Of a stretch of DNA of 64,000 nt, positions 58,301-64,000 are shown in pieces (within the stretch, counting starts at the first letter, position 1; the number at the start of each line of letters is the position of its first letter). The stretch spans positions 62,001-126,000 of the forward strand of contig NZ_PUGF01000006.1 of the NCBI RefSeq assembly GCF_002976435.1, read 5' to 3'. The notes under the pieces were generated by a model. The model saw nothing but the letters and a program-made list of their open reading frames with translations, searched no databases and was not told where the DNA came from. The DNA comes from Solimicrobium silvestre (GTDB taxonomy: Bacteria > Pseudomonadota > Gammaproteobacteria > Burkholderiales > Burkholderiaceae_D). The position numbers and the translations under genes were made by a program.

Positions 58301-58580
58301 TAACTCGACCAAAGCCGCATTGGAAGCCGGTTTTACCCGCTTCAGACCGGTGGTGATGACCGCGCTTGCGATGATTATCGGCATGGCACCGATGGCGCTC
58401 GGTTTGGGCGAAGGCGGCGAGCAAAATGCACCATTAGGCAGAGCCGTTATTGGTGGTTTAATGGCCGCCACGGTAGCTACTCTTTTTTTCGTACCTATTG
58501 TTTTCAGCATGGTACATAGACACTATCAACACACTCAATCGAATGAAAATACGTCGGACGGAGAAACAAATGAGTTCTAA
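55350..58580 (+). CDS. RND efflux pump, inner-membrane permease
   Basis: This 1076-residue protein is a proton-driven pump of the AcrB/HAE type. It has twelve membrane segments in two halves and two large periplasmic domains. The proton-relay Asp pair is in GILVDDATVTIENI, and the second half repeats the pattern. The start of the first periplasmic region (SALRSPTDIFPDIKIPVISA-type) is typical. It overlaps the adaptor gene by 11 bases. Substrate class (drug, solvent or other) cannot be read; it does not look like a metal-specific CusA/CzcA pump. Confidence 0.93.
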   Translation: MLWFVRIALKRPYTFVVLALLILIFGPLAALRSPTDIFPDIKIPVISAVWTYSGLSPEDMSGRVVYYYERQLSSTVNDIDHIESQSLAGYGIVKIFFQPNVDIRTATAQVTSISQTVLKQMPPGITPPLILNYNASTVPILQLALSSIQETEQKLFDFGQNFIRPQLATVPGTTIPSPYGGKVRQIQIDVNQEALQAKRLSAEDVENALAAQNQIIPVGTQKIGKFEYSVKLNNSPDAFEKLSDLPIKAVDGTIIYMRDIASIRDGNPPQTNIVRVNGSRAVLMTVLKSGAASTLDIVSNVKKLLPTIEETLPKSVHINAIGDQSIFVKAAVSGVAREAVIAALLTSLMILLFLGSWRSTLIITASIPLAILSSIAALYAMGETLNIMTLGGLALAVGILVDDATVTIENINWHLEQGKEVRTAIMDGAHQIVGPAFVSLLCICIVFIPMFFLSGVAHYLFVPMAEAVMFAMIASFILSRTLVPTMAAYLLRMHSIDGHPSGELLQMMQPNHITPSHSKNPLVRFQQAFERLFIRIRDVYYDFLRLAMENQRKFVIGFLSIVLLSFALVPWLGRDFFPAVDSGQIKLHVRAQIGTRIEETAKLFDQVEQQIRTTIPKEELGSIVDNIGLTVSGINQVYNNTGTIGPQDGDILISLNEGHAPTDDYVTKLRKQLSQQFPGTTFSFLPADIISQILNFGAPAPIDVQVMGPNGEANMAYAQKLLREISNISGIADTRIQQANNYPQLLVDVDRTRAKQMGITERDVTNSLVVTMAGSGQVAPAFWLNKRNGVSYPVVAQTPEYRIQTLSDLQNIPIAGDNVKGPQILGGLATITRSSTAAVVSHYAVQPAIDIFATPQHRDLGGVASDIERILKANEKDRPKGSTISLRGQVQTMNTAFSGLLFGLLAAVVLIYLLIVVNFQSWSDPFVIITALPAALAGIVWMLFATHTTLSVPALTGAIMCMGVATANSILVISFARERLQHTGNSTKAALEAGFTRFRPVVMTALAMIIGMAPMALGLGEGGEQNAPLGRAVIGGLMAATVATLFFVPIVFSMVHRHYQHTQSNENTSDGETNEF

Positions 58581-59772
58581 TGAAATCAAGACCCCGGCGC
58601 CCCGTCGTCTGCCAGGTAATTTAAAAGTAATCGCACTGATTATCGTCGCCATTGCAGGTGCAGTTGTGGCCTATGGGCTGATCAGCCGCTCCAGAGATAA
58701 GGCCGCATTGGTGAGCCAGGCTCAAGAACGCTTAATTCCAATAGTGAAGGTCATACAGCCAGCCAGCCGCGCGGATGCCCAACCGTTGACGTTACCGGGT
58801 ACCTTGCAGGCATTTTATTCAGCCACCGTGTATGCAAGGGTCAGTGGTTATTTAAAACATTGGTCAGTGGATATTGGCGCGCCGGTTAAATCAGGACAAC
58901 AACTGGCTGACATTGAAACGCCGGAACTCGATCAACAATTAAAGCAATCGGAAGCGAATCTGGAAACCGCATTGGCGAACGAGCGCTTAACTGAAATCAC
59001 CAGTAAGCGCTGGCAGCATTTATTAGCCAGTGACTCGGTATCGCAGCAAGAAGCGGATGAAAAAAGCGGCGACTATGATGCAAAAAAAGCACTTTCTTCT
59101 GCTGCACGCGCCGATGTTGATCGGTTACGGGTGCTGGAGTCATTCAAACGTATTACCGCGCCATTTGACGGCGTCGTAACAGCCCGTAAAACCGATATTG
59201 GTGCCTTGATTAATGCCGGACATGATTCTGGACATGAATTATTTACCGTCGCAGACGTACACAAACTGCGCCTCTATGTGAACGTACCGCAAAGCTACGC
59301 CAATTTAATTCAGGTCGGCATGAAGGCCAAACTGGATGTACCGGAACATCCGGGGCAAACGTTTGATGCCTTGCTCGCCAATAATTCACGCTCAGTGAGC
59401 GAAGGCTCAGGAACCATCTTGGTTGAACTGGAAGTGGATAATAAAGACGGCAAACTGCTACCCGGCGAATATGGCAATGTGCATTTTGATCTGCCGCGTG
59501 ACATGAAGGCAGTGCAAGTACCAGCCAGTGCCCTGTCGTTCCGCAAAGAAGGGTTAACGATTGCCACCTTAACGCCAGATAACCGCGTGGCATTCCGCGT
59601 AGTTAAGATCAGCCATGATTTAGGCACGGTAGTTGAAATTGACTCCGGCCTGGCCGCCACAGACCGGCTCATTGACAACCCGCCAGATTCATTGGAAAAC
59701 GGTGATCAGGTACGTCCAGCAGCCGAGCCGGCTCCTTCATCAACTGCATCGGCAGGAGGAGCCAAGTCATGA
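58570..59772 (+). CDS. RND efflux periplasmic adaptor (membrane fusion protein)
   Basis: This adaptor links the pump to the outer-membrane channel. The ATG at 58570 has a GGAG site and gives 400 residues; an in-frame ATG at 58498 lies deep inside the pump gene. It has one N-terminal membrane segment (VIALIIVAIAGAVVAYGLI), a lipoyl-like segment (VYARVSGYLKHWSVDIGAPV), an alpha-hairpin and a beta-barrel domain with VTARKTDIGALINAG. It overlaps the next gene in ATGA. Confidence 0.92.
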   Translation: MSSNEIKTPAPRRLPGNLKVIALIIVAIAGAVVAYGLISRSRDKAALVSQAQERLIPIVKVIQPASRADAQPLTLPGTLQAFYSATVYARVSGYLKHWSVDIGAPVKSGQQLADIETPELDQQLKQSEANLETALANERLTEITSKRWQHLLASDSVSQQEADEKSGDYDAKKALSSAARADVDRLRVLESFKRITAPFDGVVTARKTDIGALINAGHDSGHELFTVADVHKLRLYVNVPQSYANLIQVGMKAKLDVPEHPGQTFDALLANNSRSVSEGSGTILVELEVDNKDGKLLPGEYGNVHFDLPRDMKAVQVPASALSFRKEGLTIATLTPDNRVAFRVVKISHDLGTVVEIDSGLAATDRLIDNPPDSLENGDQVRPAAEPAPSSTASAGGAKS

Positions 59773-61220
59773 GAGTTAAGCGCTGGACCGCAATGGCAGC
59801 AGGCGTCGCTATTTTAGGCGGTTGTTCGCTGGCTCCGGTTTATCAAACCCCGGCCGTGAGCATTGCCACCGATAGCTGGAAAGACCAGCCGTGGCAATCT
59901 GCCCAACCCGCCGACGATCTGCCGCATGGTCAGTGGTGGCAGATTTACGGCGACCCAACTCTGGATGCCTTAGAAGCCAAAATTGATCAGGATAATCCGA
60001 CTTTGGCAGCTGCTCTGGCGCGCTACGACCAAGCCACAGCCTATATCCGCCAATCGCAAGCTGCTCAGTTACCAACGCTTGATTCAGGCGCCAGTCTGAC
60101 CCATAACCGACAATCCGATCACCGGCCATTACGTGGCTCCAACCAACCTGACGTGTATTCAGCCAACACGATAGGCGTTGGCTTGAATTACGAGTTGGAT
60201 GTATGGGGCCGGGTGCGTAATTTGGTGGAGTCAGCCAAAGCCGGAGCGCAAGCCAGCGCCGCCGATCTGGAAAGTGTTCGTCTAAGCTTGCATGCGCAGT
60301 TGGCCGACAATTATGTGCGCCTGCGCGGCGTGGATGCACAGGCCAAATTACTTAATGACACGGTGAGTGCGTACACCCGCGCGTTGAGTTTGACGCAAAA
60401 CCGTCATGCAGGCGGCGTCGCTTCCGGGCTGGATGTGGCACGAGCAGAAACACAATTAAGTTCAGTACGGGCGCAAGCTGCGGATATTGCCTCGCAACGT
60501 GCGCTTTTTGAACACGCGATTGCCAGTCTGACCGGGCAACCGGCAATGAATTTTTCACTACCAATGTTATCCGGCACGATGGCGATTCCTCACACGCCGG
60601 TGGGAATGCCATCAACATTACTACAGCGCCGGCCAGATATTGCCGCGGCTGAACGGCGCACAGCAGCAGCCAATGCCAATATTGGCGTCGCCCGCGCAGC
60701 ATATTATCCGAGCATTTCTTTGGGCGCTCTGTTTGGGGTGCAAAATACCGGCCAGGCAGGTTTGCTGAGTGCGCCGAATAATTATTGGACACTGGGCCCG
60801 TCAGTTGTTTTTAATCTGTTTGACGGTGGACTACGTGATGCTAAAGTAACGGAAGCGCGCGCCGCTCTAGACCAAACCGGTGCTGAATATCGTGCCACGG
60901 TGCTGGCCGCTTTTCAGCAGGTGGAAGATGATTTGTCGCGCCTGAAGTACGACCATGAAGGTGAACTTGATCAGAACGCCGCAGTCCAATCGGCGGAAAA
61001 AACGCTCACGCTGGCGTTTAACCGTTACCGCGAAGGGGCAGTCAACTACCTCGAAGTAGTGACCGCACAGGCAGCGGCGTTGGCTGCCGAACGTAGCGCG
61101 CTGGATTTACACACGCAACAATTACGCACCAGCGTAGATCTGATTCGCGCCTTGGGTGGTGGCTGGTCTCAAGAACCGGACCAAAATCAAGCGACGGCAA
61201 AAACAGCCATGCAACCCTAA
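59769..61220 (+). CDS. RND efflux outer-membrane factor (lipoprotein)
   Basis: This 483-residue protein is the TolC-like channel of the pump (NodT family). It carries a lipobox (AILGGCSLAP) at residue 19. Two repeats of an outer-membrane-efflux domain follow, with RAAYYPSISLGALFGV and TVLAAFQQVEDDLSRLKYD. It is translationally coupled to the adaptor gene and followed by a response regulator after 36 bp. Confidence 0.93.
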   Translation: MRVKRWTAMAAGVAILGGCSLAPVYQTPAVSIATDSWKDQPWQSAQPADDLPHGQWWQIYGDPTLDALEAKIDQDNPTLAAALARYDQATAYIRQSQAAQLPTLDSGASLTHNRQSDHRPLRGSNQPDVYSANTIGVGLNYELDVWGRVRNLVESAKAGAQASAADLESVRLSLHAQLADNYVRLRGVDAQAKLLNDTVSAYTRALSLTQNRHAGGVASGLDVARAETQLSSVRAQAADIASQRALFEHAIASLTGQPAMNFSLPMLSGTMAIPHTPVGMPSTLLQRRPDIAAAERRTAAANANIGVARAAYYPSISLGALFGVQNTGQAGLLSAPNNYWTLGPSVVFNLFDGGLRDAKVTEARAALDQTGAEYRATVLAAFQQVEDDLSRLKYDHEGELDQNAAVQSAEKTLTLAFNRYREGAVNYLEVVTAQAAALAAERSALDLHTQQLRTSVDLIRALGGGWSQEPDQNQATAKTAMQP

Positions 61221-61256
61221 ACTACCAACTCGACCAACTTAGGATTCATCTCAACT

Positions 61257-61961
61257 ATGGCAACCTCCGTGGCAAACCCACTCGCACTCCGAGTTCTCAC
61301 GATTGAAGATGATCCGATTACGGCCGAAGAAATTGCGGCCGAATTGAGTGCGCATGGATTTTCCGTTGAGATTGTGAGCGACGGCACCATCGGTTTAGAC
61401 AAAGCCTGCAAGGGCAACTATAACGCAATCACTTTAGACCGCATGTTGCCCGGCCTAGATGGCTTAAGCATCGTTACCCGCTTGCGCGCCGCGGGTATTA
61501 ACACACCGGTATTAATGATCAGTGCACTCAGCGATGTCGATGAACGAGTGCGCGGCTTACGCGCTGGCGGCGATGATTACCTCACCAAACCCTTTGCCAC
61601 CGATGAAATGTCGGCTCGCCTGGAAGTATTATTGCGACGCAGACAAACTCCCGCATTGGTCGTTACCTTGCAAGTCGCCGACCTTTCCATGAATTTAATG
61701 GAGCGCAGTGTGCGGCGCGGTGAATTAACTTTAGAATTAAAAACCACCGAATTCCGTTTACTCGAATACATGATGCGTAATTCAGATCAAGTGCTTACCC
61801 GCAGCATGATCTTTGAAGCGGTCTGGAATTACCACTTCGACCCTTACACCAACCTCATCGAAGTTCACATGGCGCGCTTACGCAAAAAAATTAACTTACC
61901 CGAGTTAACTCCACTGATCCATACGGTGCGCGGCTCAGGCTACTTACTTGGTGTGCGATGA
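61257..61961 (+). CDS. OmpR/PhoB-type response regulator
   Basis: This 234-residue regulator has a receiver domain (phosphorylated Asp61 in LDRMLPGLDG, conserved Ser/Thr in ISAL and Lys111 in TKPFA) and a winged-helix DNA-binding domain (ending PLIHTVRGSGYLLGVR). It overlaps the kinase gene in ATGA. Its position right after the pump genes suggests that it controls the efflux operon. Confidence 0.94.
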   Translation: MATSVANPLALRVLTIEDDPITAEEIAAELSAHGFSVEIVSDGTIGLDKACKGNYNAITLDRMLPGLDGLSIVTRLRAAGINTPVLMISALSDVDERVRGLRAGGDDYLTKPFATDEMSARLEVLLRRRQTPALVVTLQVADLSMNLMERSVRRGELTLELKTTEFRLLEYMMRNSDQVLTRSMIFEAVWNYHFDPYTNLIEVHMARLRKKINLPELTPLIHTVRGSGYLLGVR

Positions 61962-63367
61962 AGAACACGCTGCTTGAACACTGGCGTGTCTCCACCTTCA
62001 GGCTGGCGATGCTATTTGGCGTGCTGTTTATTATCGGTAACGTCGCCTTACTCAACTTGATTTACTGGCAAACTTCCAGCTACCTGGTGCATCGTATCGA
62101 CGATAGTATTTATACGATGTCGGCCAATTTTAAAAATTTATCACCGGAAAAAGTACTGATTCAAGTCAACGATGCACTGGAATACGATTTACGAAAATCA
62201 AATCTATACGGCTTATTTAGCGCCGATAAAAAAGTCATTTCAGGCAATATGGACTCCTTCCCCAACGGCTTGTCCGTGGATGGGAAAATTCATCAATTCG
62301 CCCACCGTGGTATTTCCCCTTACCTTCCGAATGGTGCTGCACCGGCCGACGTTACCAACTCAAATATCGGCTTAGCTCGCGCTCTGGTGCAGCGTTTGCC
62401 CAACAACGACATTCTGATCATCGGCCGCGACTTTACGCAACTCGCCGAAATTAAAGCGATTATCCTGAACGCCTTAATCGGCAGCGGTGCCGTCATTTTA
62501 TTCATCGGCCTACTCAGTGGCTTTGCCTTAAGCCTCAGCCCGTTACGCAGAATTAATGCGATACGCACGACTAGCCGACGCATCATGCAGGGCGAGCTAA
62601 GCATGCGCATGCCGGTTTCAAATCGGCATGATGAGCTGGATATGCTGGCAACTATCGTCAATACCATGCTGGAAGAAATTGAACGTTTACTGACTGAAGT
62701 AAAAAGCGTCACCGACACCCTTGCGCACGATCTGCGCACGCCACTAACCCGGCTGCGTTTAATGCTGTACCGGGCACAGCAACAACTGCCATCGGACAAT
62801 CCCCAGCACTATCTACTGGAAAATGCACTGACTGAAACGGACGCCTTGCTTGGACGTTTCCGCGCCCTGTTGCGCATTTCTGAAATTGAAAATCGCCACA
62901 GAAAATCAGGCTTTAAATCCATCAACCCAAGCGATGTGCTGCATCAACTGATCGAATTATTTGAGCCGTTAGCCGAAGATGCGTCAGTCACATTAAGCCT
63001 GCAATGCGACGCCACCGACAACATAGATGCCGACCCCGATTTACTGTTTGAAGCCATCAGCAATCTAGTCGATAACGCGATTAAATTTACGCCAGTCGGC
63101 GGCTCGGTACTCATTCAACTAAGCCAGCCGAACGACACGCCGCGCATTGATATTATTGACACCGGTTGTGGCATTCCCATTGCCGAGCGCGAAGCCGTAT
63201 TACTGCGTTTTCATCGTAGTAATCAACCTGGTCTGCATCAAGAAAAAGAAGGCTATGGACTGGGGCTAAGCATTGTTGCCGCTGTCGTGCGTTTGCATGG
63301 ATTTAGCTTGCAGTTTCAGGAAGCTGAAACTGGCACGCATTTGACGGTGTTGTGTACACGAGAATGA
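61958..63367 (+). CDS. Sensor histidine kinase
   Basis: This 469-residue kinase has two membrane segments (about residues 15-37 and 168-190) around a periplasmic sensor of about 130 residues, followed by a HAMP domain. The phosphorylated residue is His257 in DTLAHDLRTPLTRL. ATP-site motifs are NLVDNAIKFTP, DIIDTGCGIP and GYGLGLSIV. It is the partner of the preceding regulator. The sensor domain does not show a recognised ligand motif. Confidence 0.94.
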   Translation: MKNTLLEHWRVSTFRLAMLFGVLFIIGNVALLNLIYWQTSSYLVHRIDDSIYTMSANFKNLSPEKVLIQVNDALEYDLRKSNLYGLFSADKKVISGNMDSFPNGLSVDGKIHQFAHRGISPYLPNGAAPADVTNSNIGLARALVQRLPNNDILIIGRDFTQLAEIKAIILNALIGSGAVILFIGLLSGFALSLSPLRRINAIRTTSRRIMQGELSMRMPVSNRHDELDMLATIVNTMLEEIERLLTEVKSVTDTLAHDLRTPLTRLRLMLYRAQQQLPSDNPQHYLLENALTETDALLGRFRALLRISEIENRHRKSGFKSINPSDVLHQLIELFEPLAEDASVTLSLQCDATDNIDADPDLLFEAISNLVDNAIKFTPVGGSVLIQLSQPNDTPRIDIIDTGCGIPIAEREAVLLRFHRSNQPGLHQEKEGYGLGLSIVAAVVRLHGFSLQFQEAETGTHLTVLCTRE

Positions 63368-63438
63368 CATTAATGACGGCAGGCGTATGCAAGCTAGCCG
63401 GTCCTCATCAAATCAAATACCGTCATTCCATCAAACTT

Positions 63439-63583
63439 CGTCATCCCCAAATGCTTTAGTCGGGGATCCAGTGCACTCGTGCAAAGCACGACTGGCCAAA
63501 CCGCACTTTTTAGGGACACCGGGCACAAAATGCCTTCAATGCCCGATTAACGAGCTCCTGGATTCCAACCTGCGCAGTAATGA
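63439..63583. repeat. Dispersed palindromic repeat, second CGTCATTCCC-family copy
   Basis: The left end is CGTCATCCCCAAATGCTTTA with GTCGGGGATCCAG, and the right end is the reverse complement (CTCCTGGATTCC, then GCAGTAATGACC). The ends match the element at 9578-9670. This copy has a longer middle with GTGCACTCGTGCAAAGCAC. The whole 63368-63748 gap holds no gene. Confidence 0.7.
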
Positions 63584-63667
63584 CCGTTTATTAAGGTATA
63601 GCTTTTTAACGTGTTGAGCTTAACGGAACGGCGTTACCCACGACATAAAATAGCTGCGTTTCACCAT

Positions 63668-63705
63668 AAAAAAATGCCGTTCAATTTACATTGAACGGCA
63701 TTTTT
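63668..63705. terminator. Rho-independent terminator of the second porin gene
   Basis: AAAATGCCGTTCAA and TTGAACGGCATTTT pair around TTTACA, flanked by A and T runs. It lies about 43 bases after the stop of the minus-strand porin gene. Confidence 0.9.
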
Positions 63706-63748
63706 AACGTTGTTGGCTTGTGAAAGCCATCAAATCATTATCAACAAA

Positions 63749-64000
63749 TTAGAACTTTGTACGCAGACCAACAGCGTAGATGTAGTTACTTGTGTTGTAG
63801 ATCAATGATGAATACGCATCACCTTTGTATTGTGAGTACAACACGCCAGCATAAACGTCAGTACGTTTAGTGAAGTGGTAGTCAGCTAACAAAGAGTATT
63901 CATAGATATTGCCAGATGGTTGAGTAGCAAAACCATTTACTTTGTTTGGCGCGCCAGTTGCTGACAAACCTGTAAAGTCTGAAGATGATTTTGACTGGAT
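63749..64000 (-). CDS. Outer-membrane porin, C-terminal part, cut by window edge
   Basis: This is the last 83 codons of a porin gene on the minus strand; the frame is open through the window edge. The visible part has YEYSLLADYHFTKRTDVYAG with alternating barrel residues and ends YIYAVGLRTKF, finishing in Phe. It resembles the porin at 54035 in the final strands but is a distinct gene. No start is in the window. Confidence 0.9.
   Translation of the reverse strand: MQSKSSSDFTGLSATGAPNKVNGFATQPSGNIYEYSLLADYHFTKRTDVYAGVLYSQYKGDAYSSLIYNTSNYIYAVGLRTKF

Noticed and set aside
59809-60339. Open frame opposite the outer-membrane factor gene
   Set aside because: The lipoprotein frame on the other strand is supported by lipobox, coupling and domain motifs.

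Overview
The window comes from the chromosome of a Gram-negative betaproteobacterium, most likely in the Burkholderiales and close to Oxalobacteraceae such as Undibacterium. The evidence is two Burkholderiales-type trimeric porins, the GST-purB and nudix-mnmA neighbourhoods, recG followed by oxyR, coq7 (ubiquinone synthesis), split pntAa/pntAb/pntB, and a queA-tgt-yajC-secD-secF operon. Base composition is moderate. The genus is an inference. No tRNA, rRNA, CRISPR array, transposase, integrase or phage gene was seen.

Layout. 1-5.5 kb: M23 endopeptidase (cut by the window edge), TonB-dependent receptor, membrane acyltransferase, then an ECF sigma factor with a His-rich membrane protein and a ferredoxin. 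5.5-6.1 kb: a YafQ-type toxin-antitoxin pair with a 35-bp palindrome upstream. 6.1-9.4 kb: plsY, tsaD, a small conserved protein and alanine dehydrogenase. 9.4-14 kb: transhydrogenase genes pntB, pntAb and pntAa with panD lying between pntAb and pntAa; three copies of one short inverted-repeat element lie here, two of them abutting stop codons on either side of panD. 14-19.7 kb: nudix hydrolase, mnmA, kup and an FMN-binding glutamate-synthase-like protein.

20.2-30.1 kb is an iron and heme module. A Fur-like site precedes hemP, a small unknown gene, bfd, tonB-exbB-exbD, an outer-membrane heme receptor, hmuS, hmuT, a VOC-fold protein and hmuUV; bacterioferritin follows. Together these take heme across both membranes, break it down, and store or release iron.

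30-34.8 kb: GST, purB, cytochrome b561, two YceI proteins and a MarR regulator. 34.8-38 kb is an AT-rich patch of unknown genes (two membrane proteins divergent from a protein with two CxxC pairs), the part least explained by known families. 38-47.6 kb: secF, secD, yajC, tgt, queA, a complex repeat, recG and oxyR. 47.9-53.8 kb: Tat-exported dienelactone hydrolase, ZIP transporter with a probable non-standard start, a secreted glycoside-hydrolase-like protein, a periplasmic solute-binding-like protein and coq7. 54-63.4 kb: a highly expressed porin, then an RND efflux operon (pump, adaptor, outer-membrane factor) running into its own two-component system. The right edge cuts a second porin.

Dispersed repeats are the main non-genic structure: the 104-bp inverted-repeat family (3 copies), a CGTCATTCCC-type palindromic family (2 copies plus a possible remnant) and a compound repeat between queA and recG.
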